Positions 38,598-48,623 of a DNA stretch of 64,000 bases are shown piece after piece. The translations under genes were made by a program, and so were the position numbers. The notes beneath the pieces are model-generated. The model saw only the letters and a program-made list of their open reading frames with translations. It had not been told where the DNA came from and searched no databases. Source of the stretch: Yersinia kristensenii (GTDB lineage Bacteria; Pseudomonadota; Gammaproteobacteria; Enterobacterales; Enterobacteriaceae); assembly GCF_900460525.1 (NCBI RefSeq), contig NZ_UHIY01000001.1:2728001-2792000 (forward strand), read 5' to 3'. Position 1 is the stretch's first letter; each line of letters begins with the position of its first letter.

Positions 38598-40166
38598 ATG
38601 TTTGATATTGTCGAACTGTCACGGTTACAGTTTGCCTTAACGGCTATGTACCATTTCTTATTTGTCCCATTAACGCTGGGTATGGCGTTTTTGTTGGCAA
38701 TTATGGAATCGGTTTATGTGCTGTCTGGCAAACAAATCTATAAAGATATGACCAAGTTCTGGGGTAAGTTATTTGCGATTAACTTTGCTCTGGGTGTTGC
38801 TACTGGTCTGACTATGGAGTTCCAATTCGGGACTAACTGGTCATATTTCTCACATTACGTCGGTGATATCTTCGGTGCCCCTCTGGCAATCGAAGGTTTA
38901 ATGGCGTTCTTCTTAGAATCTACTTTCGTCGGTCTATTCTTCTTCGGTTGGGATCGTCTGAGTAAACACCAGCATTTGGCCGTAACCTGGCTGGTGGCCT
39001 TAGGCTCTAACTTCTCTGCGCTGTGGATCTTGGTTGCGAATGGCTGGATGCAAAACCCGATTGCATCTGACTTCAACTTTGAAACCATGCGTATGGAAAT
39101 GCTGAGCTTCTCAGAATTGGTGTTAAACCCAGTTGCTCAGGTGAAATTTGTTCACACTGTGGCAGCAGGTTATGTCACTGGTGCGATGTTTGTTCTGGGT
39201 ATCAGTTCTTACTATCTATTGAAAGGCCGTGATATTCCGTTCGCCAAACGTTCCTTTGCTATTGCTGCGAGTTTTGGTATGGCTGCCGTACTGTCTGTTA
39301 TCGTGCTGGGTGATGAATCCGGTTATGAAATGGGTGATGTGCAGAAAACCAAATTGGCTGCGATTGAAGCTGAATGGGAAACTCAGCCACCTCCGGCGGC
39401 TTTCACGCTATTTGCCATCCCCAATCAGGAAACCATGGAGAACCGGTTTGCGGTTCAGATTCCATTTGCCCTGGGGATAATTGCGACCCGTTCACTGGAT
39501 ACGCCAGTTATCGGCTTACGTGATTTGATGTCTCAGCACGAAGTCCGTATCCGTAATGGTATCCATGCTTACAGCCTGCTGGAAAAATTACGTGCGGGTA
39601 ATACTGACCCTGCTGTGCGTGAAGCATTCAGTCAGGCGAAACAAGACTTAGGCTACGGCCTGTTACTGAAGCGCTATACACAAAACGTAACGGATGCCAC
39701 TGAAGAGCAAATTCAGTTAGCAGCACAGGACTCTATTCCTCGCGTTCTGCCGTTGTACTTCGCTTTCCGTATCATGGTGGCCTGTGGCTTCCTGATGTTA
39801 ATTATCATCGGCTTGTCATTCTATAATGTGGTTCGTGGTCGGATTGGTGAGAAGAAATGGTTACTGCGTGCCGCATTGTTCGGTATTCCGTTACCGTGGA
39901 TTGCAGTCGAAGCTGGTTGGTTTGTGGCAGAATATGGTCGCCAACCATGGGCCATCGGTGAAGTGCTACCGACAGCAATTGCAAACTCATCCGTTACTGC
40001 TGGGGATATCCTATTCTCCATGGGGCTGATTTGCGGTCTGTACACGCTGTTCCTGGTGGCAGAAATGTACCTGATGTTCAAATTCGCGCGCCTTGGGCCT
40101 AGCAGCCTGAAAACTGGCCGTTATCATTTTGAGCAGCCGACTGCCCCAGTGCAGGAAGCACGGTAA
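38598..40166 (+). CDS. cydA: Cytochrome bd-I ubiquinol oxidase subunit I
   Basis: Large subunit of the high-affinity terminal oxidase in the inner membrane, holding hemes b558, b595 and d; 522 residues as in E. coli. His19 ([15 protein letters not shown]) is a heme ligand. The quinol-binding Q loop follows about residue 240, and [16 protein letters not shown] is the GRQPW signature. ATG 38598 follows AGGAGCAAGGAGTCAAG. First gene of cydAB-cydX-ybgE; FNR-like boxes lie upstream. Confidence 0.98.
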   Translation: MFDIVELSRLQFALTAMYHFLFVPLTLGMAFLLAIMESVYVLSGKQIYKDMTKFWGKLFAINFALGVATGLTMEFQFGTNWSYFSHYVGDIFGAPLAIEGLMAFFLESTFVGLFFFGWDRLSKHQHLAVTWLVALGSNFSALWILVANGWMQNPIASDFNFETMRMEMLSFSELVLNPVAQVKFVHTVAAGYVTGAMFVLGISSYYLLKGRDIPFAKRSFAIAASFGMAAVLSVIVLGDESGYEMGDVQKTKLAAIEAEWETQPPPAAFTLFAIPNQETMENRFAVQIPFALGIIATRSLDTPVIGLRDLMSQHEVRIRNGIHAYSLLEKLRAGNTDPAVREAFSQAKQDLGYGLLLKRYTQNVTDATEEQIQLAAQDSIPRVLPLYFAFRIMVACGFLMLIIIGLSFYNVVRGRIGEKKWLLRAALFGIPLPWIAVEAGWFVAEYGRQPWAIGEVLPTAIANSSVTAGDILFSMGLICGLYTLFLVAEMYLMFKFARLGPSSLKTGRYHFEQPTAPVQEAR

Positions 40167-40180
40167 ACAGGAGTCCACTT

Positions 40181-41320
40181 ATGTTTGATTATGAAGTATT
40201 ACGATTTATCTGGTGGCTGCTGATCGGTGTACTGCTGATTGGTTTCGCAGTCACTGATGGTTTCGATATGGGCGTCGGTATCCTGCTGCGCATCATCGGG
40301 AAGAATGATACAGAGCGTCGCATTATGATTAACTCGATTGCCCCTCATTGGGATGGTAATCAGGTTTGGCTGATAACTGCGGGTGGGGCGCTGTTTGCTG
40401 CCTGGCCAATGGTCTATGCCGCCGCATTCTCCGGCTTCTATATTGCAATGATTCTGGTGTTGGCTGCGTTATTCTTCCGTCCAGTCGGTTTCGATTACCG
40501 GTCTAAACTGGAGAATAACCGCTGGCGCAATATGTGGGACTGGGGCATTTTTGTCGGTAGCTTCGTGCCTGCTGTGGTATTCGGTGTGGCGTTCGGTAAC
40601 TTGCTGCAAGGCGTGCCGTTCCATATGGACAGCTATATGCGTCTGTTCTACACCGGTAACTTCTTCCAGTTGTTGAACCCATTTGGTTTACTGGCAGGGG
40701 TGGTCAGCTTGACTATGCTGGTCACGCAGGGTGCAACTTACCTGCAAATGCGTACCCGTGGGGAGCTGCACTTGCGTTCCCGTGCTGCGGCGCAAATCTC
40801 TGCGTTGGTGATGAGCGTTGCCTTCCTACTGGCCGGTATCTGGTTAGTTAAAGGTATTGATGGCTTTGTTGTGACTTCAGCATTGGATACAGCAGCTCAA
40901 TCTAACCCGATGCGCAAAGAAGTTGCACATCAGGCGGGTGCCTGGTTGATTAACTTCAACAAGTATCCAAGCTTGTGGGCGCTGCCAGCACTGGGTGTGA
41001 TTCTGCCACTGTTCACCATCTTGCTGTCGCGCTTTGAAAAAGGGGCTTGGGCGTTCCTGTTCTCATCACTGACCATTGCCTGTGTGATACTGACTGCTGG
41101 GGTCACCATGTTCCCATTTGTTATGCCGTCAAGCACCGTGCCAAATGTTAGCCTGACAATGTGGGATGCAACATCGAGCCTGTTAACGCTGAAAGTGATG
41201 ACCATTGTTGCGATAATCTTTGTTCCTATCATCCTGATTTACACCAGCTGGTGTTACTACAAGATGTTCGGGCGCATTGATAAAGAGTTCATCGAAAACA
41301 ACAAGCATTCACTGTACTAA
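40181..41320 (+). CDS. cydB: Cytochrome bd-I ubiquinol oxidase subunit II
   Basis: Second integral subunit of cytochrome bd, 379 residues with about eight helices. It begins MFDYEVLRFIWWLLIGVLLI, and GFAVTDGFDMGVGILL and HWDGNQVWLITAGGALFAAW are conserved blocks. ATG 40181 follows ACAGGAGTCCACTT, 14 bases after cydA. The next gene, cydX, starts 12 bases after the stop. Confidence 0.98.
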   Translation: MFDYEVLRFIWWLLIGVLLIGFAVTDGFDMGVGILLRIIGKNDTERRIMINSIAPHWDGNQVWLITAGGALFAAWPMVYAAAFSGFYIAMILVLAALFFRPVGFDYRSKLENNRWRNMWDWGIFVGSFVPAVVFGVAFGNLLQGVPFHMDSYMRLFYTGNFFQLLNPFGLLAGVVSLTMLVTQGATYLQMRTRGELHLRSRAAAQISALVMSVAFLLAGIWLVKGIDGFVVTSALDTAAQSNPMRKEVAHQAGAWLINFNKYPSLWALPALGVILPLFTILLSRFEKGAWAFLFSSLTIACVILTAGVTMFPFVMPSSTVPNVSLTMWDATSSLLTLKVMTIVAIIFVPIILIYTSWCYYKMFGRIDKEFIENNKHSLY

Positions 41321-41332
41321 GGAGCATAAAGC

Positions 41333-41470
41333 ATGTGGTATTTTGCCTGGATTCTAGGGACACTTCTGGCCTGCTCCTTTGGTATCATTACTGCTCTGGC
41401 GCTGGAGCAGAGTGAAGCCAATGCAGCAGCGAAAGCCGCTAATAATGGCGAAGACGATGTTGTCCGATAA
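41333..41470 (+). CDS. cydX: CydX, small subunit of cytochrome bd-I
   Basis: A 45-residue single-span peptide starting MWYFAWILGTLLACSFGIIT, with a hydrophilic tail ending DDVVR. CydX stabilises the heme d active site of cytochrome bd. ATG 41333 follows AAGGAGCATAAAGC. Trp-Tyr-x-x-Trp at the N-terminus and the Glu after the helix (ALALEQ) are the conserved features. Its end overlaps the ybgE start. Confidence 0.95.
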   Translation: MWYFAWILGTLLACSFGIITALALEQSEANAAAKAANNGEDDVVR

Positions 41471-41744
41471 GCTATACAATCTAATGGATAAGGGCCCCCT
41501 ACGGGCCCTTTCACTGGTGCTCGCATTTGCAGTGGCTTTCTGTGTGTTCTGGGACCCTACGCGTTTTGCGGCGGCAACCAGCTCACTGGAAGTCTGGCAA
41601 GAAGTGTTTATCGTGTGGGCAGTTTGTACCGGTGTGATTCATGGCGTTGGTTTTCGTCCAAAACGGATGTTATTACGCGCTTTTTTCTCACCACTTCCAG
41701 CAATTGTGATCTTGGGCGCGGGATTATTCTACTTTTTCGCTTAA
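41445..41744 (+). CDS. ybgE: Cyd operon protein YbgE
   Basis: A 99-residue inner-membrane protein of unknown function always linked to cydAB. MDKGPLRALSLVLAFAV, FWDPTRFAA and WAVCTGVIHGVGFRP identify it. ATG 41445 lies inside cydX; an ATG four codons later (41457) is equally plausible. Longer upstream readings of this frame are artefacts of the cydX overlap. Confidence 0.92.
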   Translation: MAKTMLSDKLYNLMDKGPLRALSLVLAFAVAFCVFWDPTRFAAATSSLEVWQEVFIVWAVCTGVIHGVGFRPKRMLLRAFFSPLPAIVILGAGLFYFFA

Positions 41745-41782
41745 TCTGAATCTATATCGCCTAATCTGCACACAATCTCACC

Positions 41783-41813
41783 TTATGGGCCGCCTGGCCC
41801 ATAATTATTTTCG
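41783..41813 (+). terminator. Terminator between ybgE and ybgC
   Basis: Stem TTATGGGCC / GGCCCATAA with loop GCCT, followed by TTATTTTCG. It separates the cyd operon from the tol operon. Confidence 0.75.
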
Positions 41814-41891
41814 TTCTATTCTTGCAAGTGATTCCAAACCTTAACACTCTTCAGTATAGTGTGTCCGTTAACTGCATTACTGGGAAGTAGA

Positions 41892-42979
<1,088 letters not shown>

Positions 42980-42991
42980 GTAGGGGGTTGT

Positions 42992-43420
42992 ATGGCGCGA
43001 GTACGTGGTCGTAAACGGCGCGAGCTTAAGTCTGAAATTAACATTGTTCCCTTGCTCGACGTTTTGCTGGTGCTATTGCTGATCTTTATGGCGACCGCGC
43101 CGATTATCACGCAAAGCGTTGAGGTGGACTTACCTGACGCGACGGATTCAAAAACCGTCTCCAGCGATGATAATCCGCCGGTGATTGTCGAAGTATCAGG
43201 TGTGGGCCAATACTCGCTGGTGATTGACCATCAGCGGATGGAGCAACTGCCTTCAGAACAAGTGGTGGCAGAGGCTCAAGCAAGGTTGAAATCGAATCCG
43301 AAAACTGTATTTCTGATCGGCGGTGCGAAAGAGGTTCCTTATGATGAAATTATTAAGGCCCTTAATATGCTGCATCAGGCTGGAGTGACATCGGTAGGCT
43401 TAATGACTCAACCGATATAA
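42992..43420 (+). CDS. tolR: TolR, inner-membrane motor subunit
   Basis: ExbD-like partner of TolQ; 142 residues with one N-terminal helix. SEINIVPLLDVLLVLLLIFM contains the conserved Asp thought to carry protons. The periplasmic domain ends VTSVGLMTQPI. ATG 42992 follows AGTAGGGGGTTGT, 12 bases after tolQ. Confidence 0.97.
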   Translation: MARVRGRKRRELKSEINIVPLLDVLLVLLLIFMATAPIITQSVEVDLPDATDSKTVSSDDNPPVIVEVSGVGQYSLVIDHQRMEQLPSEQVVAEAQARLKSNPKTVFLIGGAKEVPYDEIIKALNMLHQAGVTSVGLMTQPI

Positions 43421-43531
43421 ATTTGCGTTGATATTGGCTGGGTTGATAGTGAATCCAGCCAGTAGATACCCTGTTTTTGGCAGTTCCGTTTTTTAGCAAT
43501 AGAGCGCGGACATCGAGTGTGGAAATCGAGC

Positions 43532-44689
43532 GTGGGTAAGGCAACCGAGCAAAATGATAAGCTGAATCGCGCTGTTATAGTGTCGGTGGTTCTGCACATC
43601 ATATTGATTGCCCTGTTGATTTGGGGCTCTCTGACGCAGACGACTGAAATGGGCGGCGGCGGTGCTGGCGGTGAAGTTATTGACGCCGTTATGGTCGATC
43701 CGGGCGCGGTGACAGAGCAGTACAACCGCCAACAGCAGCAGCAGACAGACGCTAAACGGGCGGAACAACAACGCCAGAAGAAAGCCGATCAGCAAGCTGA
43801 AGAATTACAGCAAAAACAGGCGACAGAACAACAGCGCCTGAAAGAATTGGAAAAAGAGCGTCTGCAAGCGCAAGAAGATGCCAAGCAGGCGGCTGAAGAA
43901 CAGAAAAAACAGGCTGCTGAACAGCAAAAAGAAGCGGCTGAGCAACAAAAAGTGGCCGCTGCTGCTGCGGCGAAAGCTAAAGAAGAGCAGAAGCAGGCCG
44001 AGGCCGCTGCGGCTAAAGCCAAAGCAGAAGCCGATAAACTGGTGAAAGCGCAAGCTGAAGCACAGAAAAAAGCCGAAGCTGAGGCCAAGAAAGAGGCGGC
44101 TGTAGCTGCTGCTGCGAAGAAACAAGCTGATGCTGACGCGAAGAAGGCCGCAGAAGCGGCTGAGAAAGCTGCAACAGAGGCCGCTGAAAAGAAAGCCGCC
44201 GCTGATGCTGAGAAAAAAGCTGCCGCTGACGCTAAGAAAGCCGCTGCTGCTGAGGCCAAAAAGAAAGCTGCCGCAGAAGCTGCCGCAGAAGCTGCCGCGA
44301 CAACAGATGTCGATGATTTATTCGGTGGCTTGGCAAATTCCAAGAATGCACCGAAAAGTGGGTCCGGTGCTGGCGCTGCTGCTGCGGGTAAAGGTGGTGG
44401 TAAGAAGAGCGGTGCATCAGGCGCGGATGTCAGTGGCTATCTAGGCCAGATCACTGCCGCGATCCAAAGTAAATTTTATGATGCAGATCTTTACAAAGGC
44501 CGTACCTGTGATCTGCGAATTAAATTGGCACCAGATGGTCTATTAATTGATGTTAAAGCGGAAGGGGGCGACCCGGCACTGTGTCAGGCAGCCATCGCCG
44601 CAGCAAAACAAGCGAAGATCCCTAAACCACCAAGTTCTGATGTTTATGATGTGTTTAAGAATGCTCCGCTTGTATTTAAACCTCAATAA
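43532..44689 (+). CDS. tolA: TolA, periplasm-spanning link protein
   Basis: Joins the TolQR motor to TolB and Pal. 385 residues: short cytoplasmic start (M)GKATEQNDKLNRAV, one membrane helix, a very long Ala/Lys/Glu/Gln-rich helical domain II (about residues 60-260), a Gly/Ala/Lys-rich linker, and a globular C-terminal domain III (SGYLGQITAAIQSKFYDADL onward) that group-A colicins and filamentous phages exploit. I chose GTG 43532, which matches E. coli MSKATEQND; the upstream GTG at 43517 would add five residues. The repetitive middle makes long spurious antisense frames. Confidence 0.96.
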   Translation: MGKATEQNDKLNRAVIVSVVLHIILIALLIWGSLTQTTEMGGGGAGGEVIDAVMVDPGAVTEQYNRQQQQQTDAKRAEQQRQKKADQQAEELQQKQATEQQRLKELEKERLQAQEDAKQAAEEQKKQAAEQQKEAAEQQKVAAAAAAKAKEEQKQAEAAAAKAKAEADKLVKAQAEAQKKAEAEAKKEAAVAAAAKKQADADAKKAAEAAEKAATEAAEKKAAADAEKKAAADAKKAAAAEAKKKAAAEAAAEAAATTDVDDLFGGLANSKNAPKSGSGAGAAAAGKGGGKKSGASGADVSGYLGQITAAIQSKFYDADLYKGRTCDLRIKLAPDGLLIDVKAEGGDPALCQAAIAAAKQAKIPKPPSSDVYDVFKNAPLVFKPQ

Positions 44690-44808
44690 GGTTTGATTGA
44701 CGGGGATATACTCTGTTAAGCAGCTATGTATTATGTAGTTTTGTTTGCGTTGGTTTGTTAAAATTCTGCTAATTATCACGGGCATCCCGCTCGGGTAAGG
44801 GAGACAAG

Positions 44809-46101
44809 ATGAAGCAGGCATGTCGAGTTGCGCTAGGCTTTTTAGTTTTATGGGCTTCTGTTTTACATGCAGAAGTTCGAATTGAGATTACCCAAGGGGT
44901 AGACTCTGCTCGTCCAATTGGGGTTGTTCCATTCAAATGGATGGGGCCGGGTACTCCACCAGAAGAGATTGGCGCGATAGTCGGCGCAGATTTACGCAAT
45001 AGTGGCAAATTTAACCCCATTGATGCGGCGCGTATGCCACAGCAACCGTCTACTGCGGCTGAAGTAACACCTGCGGCTTGGACTGCGTTAGGTATTGATG
45101 CCGTGGTGGTTGGGCAGGTTCAGCCAAGTGCTGATGGCAGTTTCGTGGTTTCTTACCAGTTAGTAGATACTTCTGGTGCTGCGGGTAGCGTTTTGGCGCA
45201 GAATCAGTATAAAGTGACTAAACAGTGGTTACGTTATGCCGCGCATACTGCCAGTGACGAAGTCTTCGAAAAGCTGACTGGGATTAAAGGTGCTTTCCGT
45301 ACCCGTATTGCTTATGTGGTGCAAACCAACGGCGGCAAATTCCCACATGAATTGCGGGTTTCTGATTACGATGGCTACAACCAGTTTGTGGTTCACCGCT
45401 CTCCAGAGCCTCTGATGTCACCAGCCTGGTCTCCAGATGGTAGCAAGATTGCTTATGTCACTTTCGAAAGCGGCAAATCAGCGCTGGTTATTCAAACGTT
45501 GGCAAATGGTGCAATCAGACAAGTGGCTTCATTCCCACGTCATAATGGTGCGCCAGCTTTCTCACCGGACGGTACCAAACTGGCCTTTGCTTTGTCTAAA
45601 AGCGGTAGCTTGAATTTGTACGTTATGGACTTAGGGTCTGGCCAAATCAGCCAGGTGACTGATGGCCGTAGCAATAACACTGAACCAAGCTGGTTCCCGG
45701 ATAGCCAGAATCTGGCCTATACCTCGGATCAGGGCGGTCGTCCACAAGTGTATAAAGTGAATATTAATGGCGGTGCGCCACAGCGAATCACGTGGGAAGG
45801 TTCTCAGAACCAGAACGCAGATGTGAGTCCTGATGGTAAGTTCCTGGCATTGGTGAGTTCCAATGGTGGGGCACAACACATCGCCAAAATGGATCTGGTA
45901 ACGGGAGCCGTTCAAGTCTTAACGGACACGTTCCTGGATGAAACGCCTAGTATCGCGCCTAACGGCACCATGGTTATCTATAGCTCGACACAAGGGCTGG
46001 GAGCCGTGTTACAGCTGGTCTCGACTGATGGGCGTTTCAAAGCGCGTCTTCCGGCAACTGATGGACAGGTCAAATTTCCTGCCTGGTCGCCGTATCTGTG
46101 A
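44809..46101 (+). CDS. tolB: TolB, periplasmic Tol-Pal protein
   Basis: Soluble periplasmic six-bladed beta-propeller that binds Pal and TolA; 430 residues. The N-terminal signal peptide [20 protein letters not shown] ends near ALHA/EVRIE. Propeller repeats include [31 protein letters not shown] and [17 protein letters not shown] 44809 follows AAGGGAGACAAG. It lies 119 bases after tolA, where an internal promoter is known in E. coli. Confidence 0.97.
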   Translation: MKQACRVALGFLVLWASVLHAEVRIEITQGVDSARPIGVVPFKWMGPGTPPEEIGAIVGADLRNSGKFNPIDAARMPQQPSTAAEVTPAAWTALGIDAVVVGQVQPSADGSFVVSYQLVDTSGAAGSVLAQNQYKVTKQWLRYAAHTASDEVFEKLTGIKGAFRTRIAYVVQTNGGKFPHELRVSDYDGYNQFVVHRSPEPLMSPAWSPDGSKIAYVTFESGKSALVIQTLANGAIRQVASFPRHNGAPAFSPDGTKLAFALSKSGSLNLYVMDLGSGQISQVTDGRSNNTEPSWFPDSQNLAYTSDQGGRPQVYKVNINGGAPQRITWEGSQNQNADVSPDGKFLALVSSNGGAQHIAKMDLVTGAVQVLTDTFLDETPSIAPNGTMVIYSSTQGLGAVLQLVSTDGRFKARLPATDGQVKFPAWSPYL

Positions 46102-46151
46102 TGCATGTGTAAATACGTATGTATGGCAAACTATAAAAAAGGATCAAAGAG

Positions 46152-46658
46152 ATGCAACTGAACAAAGTGCTAAAAGGGCTAATGTTGGCTTTGCCAGTTC
46201 TGGCAATCGCTGCTTGTAGTTCCAACAAAAGCGCAAATAATGACCAATCTGGCATGGGCGCTGGCACTGGTACAGAAAACGGCAGCAACCTGTCTTCCGA
46301 AGAGCAAGCGCGTCTTCAGATGCAAGAACTGCAAAAGAACAATATCGTTTACTTCGGTTTCGATAAATACGATATCGGTTCTGACTTCGCTCAAATGCTG
46401 GATGCACATGCTGCATTCCTGCGTAGCAACCCATCTTACAAAGTTGTTGTTGAAGGCCACGCGGATGAACGCGGTACGCCAGAATATAACATCGCGTTGG
46501 GCGAGCGTCGTGCAAATGCAGTGAAAATGTATCTGCAAGGTAAAGGCGTTTCTGCTGACCAAATCTCTATCGTTTCTTACGGTAAAGAGAAGCCAGCAGT
46601 ACTGGGCCATGACGAAGCAGCATTTGCTAAAAACCGTCGTGCAGTTCTGGTTTACTAA
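46152..46658 (+). CDS. pal: Pal, peptidoglycan-associated lipoprotein
   Basis: Outer-membrane lipoprotein that binds peptidoglycan; 168 residues. The lipobox LAIAAC has the lipidated Cys22, followed by SSN, which favours outer-membrane sorting. The OmpA-like C-terminal domain contains [20 protein letters not shown], with the Asp and Arg that bind diaminopimelate. Partner of TolB and TolA. Confidence 0.98.
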   Translation: MQLNKVLKGLMLALPVLAIAACSSNKSANNDQSGMGAGTGTENGSNLSSEEQARLQMQELQKNNIVYFGFDKYDIGSDFAQMLDAHAAFLRSNPSYKVVVEGHADERGTPEYNIALGERRANAVKMYLQGKGVSADQISIVSYGKEKPAVLGHDEAAFAKNRRAVLVY

Positions 46659-46667
46659 GAGAATCGC

Positions 46668-47477
46668 ATGAACAGTAACTTCAGACGTCACTTAGTGGGT
46701 CTGTCGTTACTGGTTGGCGTAGCGGTCCCATGGGCCGCTACTGCCCAAGCGCCAATCAGTAATGTCGGCTCCGGCTCGGTAGAAGATCGGGTCACTCAAC
46801 TTGAGCGTATTTCCAACGCTCACAGCCAACTATTAACTCAACTTCAGCAACAACTATCAGATTCGCAACGCGATATAGATAGTTTACGCGGTCAGATCCA
46901 AGAAAATCAGTATCAGCTCAATCAAGTTGTTGAGCGGCAAAAACAGATCTATCAGCAGATGGATAGTCTGAGCGGTGGTCAAGGGGCGTCTACTTCAACG
47001 CCTGCGGCTGCTGGCGCTGCAGCAGATAATGCAGCGGCTGGAAGTACTGATACTGCCGCGGCAGGCGCAGCAGCGGCTACAGCGGCACCTGCAGCAAGTA
47101 CTGGTGATGAAAACAGCGATTATAATGCAGCTGTTTCTCTGGCTCTTGAGAAAAAGCAATATGATCAAGCGATCACTGCTTTCCAAGGCTTTGTGAAACA
47201 GTATCCAAAGTCGACTTACCAACCTAACGCCAATTATTGGTTAGGGCAGTTGTATTACAATAAAGGTAAGAAAGATGATGCTGCGTATTATTATGCTGTT
47301 GTCGTAAAAAATTATCCAAAGTCCCCAAAAAGTTCAGAAGCCATGTTTAAGGTTGGGGTGATCATGCAGGATAAAGGCCAGAGCGATAAAGCGAAGGCGG
47401 TTTATCAACAAGTGATCAAGCAATATCCCAACACTGATGCTGCTAAACAGGCGCAGAAACGTTTGTCTGCACTTTAG
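46668..47477 (+). CDS. cpoB: CpoB, cell division coordinator
   Basis: Periplasmic TPR protein (formerly YbgF) that coordinates PBP1b and Tol during septation; 269 residues. Signal peptide ending TAQA, then a trimerising coiled coil (about residues 35-100, RVTQLERISNAHSQLLTQ), an unusually Ala/Thr-rich linker (about 105-140), and TPR units such as YDQAITAFQGFVKQYPKSTY. It starts at ATG 46668, nine bases after pal. Last protein gene of the operon; tRNA genes follow. Confidence 0.96.
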   Translation: MNSNFRRHLVGLSLLVGVAVPWAATAQAPISNVGSGSVEDRVTQLERISNAHSQLLTQLQQQLSDSQRDIDSLRGQIQENQYQLNQVVERQKQIYQQMDSLSGGQGASTSTPAAAGAAADNAAAGSTDTAAAGAAAATAAPAASTGDENSDYNAAVSLALEKKQYDQAITAFQGFVKQYPKSTYQPNANYWLGQLYYNKGKKDDAAYYYAVVVKNYPKSPKSSEAMFKVGVIMQDKGQSDKAKAVYQQVIKQYPNTDAAKQAQKRLSAL

Positions 47478-47486
47478 CTTTTTTCG

Positions 47487-47524
47487 AGCCCAGGAATTGG
47501 TCTTATTGACTAATTTCTGGGCTT
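47487..47524 (+). terminator. Hairpin after cpoB
   Basis: Arms AGCCCAGGAATT and AATTTCTGGGCT (one G-U pair) with a 14-base loop, ending in GCTTTAGC. It probably ends the tol-pal transcript before the tRNA promoter. Confidence 0.6.
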
Positions 47525-47570
47525 TAGCGAGTGAAGAACAAGCAGTTAGACGTCTTTACAGAAATTTAAG

Positions 47571-47598
47571 TTGCACTGTGAAGAGAAATTAGTAATAT
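47571..47598 (+). promoter_or_regulatory. Predicted promoter of the tRNA-Lys cluster
   Basis: TTGCAC (47571-47576), a 16-base spacer and TAATAT (47593-47598), followed by the GC-rich ATGCCGCCG discriminator. GC-rich discriminators are usual for stable-RNA promoters under stringent control. It lies about 70 bases before the first tRNA copy. Confidence 0.6.
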
Positions 47599-47669
47599 AT
47601 GCCGCCGTTGCCAAGACAACTTGTAAAACGTTAAAGCAACAGGAAATTATAGTCCGCAGTAAACATAAT

Positions 47670-47802
47670 GGGTCGTTAGCTCAGTTGGTAGAGCAGTTGA
47701 CTTTTAATCAATTGGTTAAAGGTTCGAGCCGAGCGAAGCGAGACAACAACGCGCAGCGTTGACCCGAAGGGCGAGTCCGCAGGACGAGTAATCCCGCACG
47801 AC
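47670..47802 (+). pseudogene. Disrupted tRNA-Lys (UUU) copy
   Basis: The first 48 bases match the intact tRNA-Lys genes, through the anticodon arm with TTT. The variable region then reads TTAAAG in place of TCGCAG, and the T loop is interrupted after GGTTCGA by the GCCGAGCGAAGCGAGAC repeat. The 3' side resumes as ATCCCGCACGAC but continues TGGC in place of CCACCA. The acceptor stem cannot be completed, so a functional tRNA is unlikely. It looks like a recombinant between a tRNA and the 88-bp repeat. Confidence 0.8.
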
Positions 47803-47836
47803 TGGCACTGAATTGTCATTAAGCAGTAAACATAAT

Positions 47837-47912
47837 GGGTCGTTAGCTCAGTTGGTAGAGCAGTTGACTTTTAATCAATTGGTCGCAGGTTCGAATCCCG
47901 CACGACCCACCA
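47837..47912 (+). tRNA. lysT: tRNA-Lys (UUU)
   Basis: 76 bases from GGGTCGT to ACGACCCACCA. Full cloverleaf: acceptor GGGTCGT/ACGACCC, D arm AGCTCAGTTGGTAGAGC, anticodon arm with TTT, T arm GCAGGTTCGAATCCCGC; CCA is encoded. Identical to the other three intact copies. Confidence 0.97.
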
Positions 47913-47960
47913 TTATGTAGAGTTATTAGGGTATCAAATCGTAGGGATGAGAGCCGCAAA

Positions 47961-48048
47961 GGTTCGAGCCGAGCGAAGCGAGACAGCAACGCGTAGCGTT
48001 GACCCGAAGGGCGAGTCCGCAGGACGAGTAATCCCGCACGACCCACCA
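47961..48048 (+). repeat. 88-bp repeat ending in the tRNA-Lys 3' end (copy 2)
   Basis: Starts GGTTCGAGCCGAGCGAAGCG and ends ATCCCGCACGACCCACCA. It equals the tRNA-Lys T-arm and 3' end with about 63 bases inserted in the T loop. Copy 1 lies inside the disrupted tRNA (47721-47802). Similar in design to the rtT repeats after E. coli tyrT. Confidence 0.85.
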
Positions 48049-48089
48049 TATGTTTTGTAGTAAAGAATTAAGCAGTACCGCATTACAGC

Positions 48090-48165
48090 GGGTCGTTAGC
48101 TCAGTTGGTAGAGCAGTTGACTTTTAATCAATTGGTCGCAGGTTCGAATCCCGCACGACCCACCA
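48090..48165 (+). tRNA. tRNA-Lys (UUU)
   Basis: 76 bases, same sequence as the copy at 47837, with encoded CCA. Preceded by CATTACAGC, a spacer shared with the copy at 48548. Confidence 0.97.
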
Positions 48166-48301
48166 TTCTTTCGCAGTTTGGTTTGAGTGTAAGAAGTTGA
48201 AATCATCGCATAGATATTCCTCTTCCTGTTTTGTCTAAAATACCTCGAGTGGATTTATTCCGCACGACTGGCAGTCAAATGTCATTAGCAGTAAACATAA
48301 T

Positions 48302-48377
48302 GGGTCGTTAGCTCAGTTGGTAGAGCAGTTGACTTTTAATCAATTGGTCGCAGGTTCGAATCCCGCACGACCCACCA
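48302..48377 (+). tRNA. tRNA-Lys (UUU)
   Basis: 76 bases, identical to the other intact copies. Its upstream spacer (GTCATTAGCAGTAAACATAAT) matches that of the copy at 47837, showing duplication of a block of about 460 bases. Confidence 0.97.
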
Positions 48378-48425
48378 TTATGCAGAGTTATTAGGGTATC
48401 AAATCGTAGGGATGAGAGCCGTAAA

Positions 48426-48513
48426 GGTTCGAGCCGAGCGAAGCGAGACAGCAAGGCGTAGCGTTGACCCGAAAGGCGAGTCCGCAGGATGAGTCATCCC
48501 GCACGACCCACCA
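48426..48513 (+). repeat. 88-bp repeat ending in the tRNA-Lys 3' end (copy 3)
   Basis: Same structure as copy 2 with a few substitutions (GCAAGGCG, GAAAGGCG, GGATGAGTC). It ends in the tRNA-Lys 3' sequence including CCA. Confidence 0.85.
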
Positions 48514-48547
48514 TTATGTTAAGCAGTAAGCAGTTCCGCATCACAGC

Positions 48548-48623
48548 GGGTCGTTAGCTCAGTTGGTAGAGCAGTTGACTTTTAATCAATTGGTCGCAGG
48601 TTCGAATCCCGCACGACCCACCA
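48548..48623 (+). tRNA. tRNA-Lys (UUU)
   Basis: 76 bases, identical to the other intact copies; the last complete tRNA of the cluster. Two 169-bp repeat units follow directly. Confidence 0.97.

Noticed and set aside
43789..44343. 184-codon minus-strand frame, Ala/Ser/Phe-rich, within tolA
   Set aside because: It is the reverse reading of the repetitive Ala/Lys-rich TolA domain II and has no protein features of its own.
47571..47762. Short plus-strand reading frame overlapping the first tRNA copy
   Set aside because: It runs through a promoter, a tRNA and a repeat; it is a chance frame in stable-RNA DNA.
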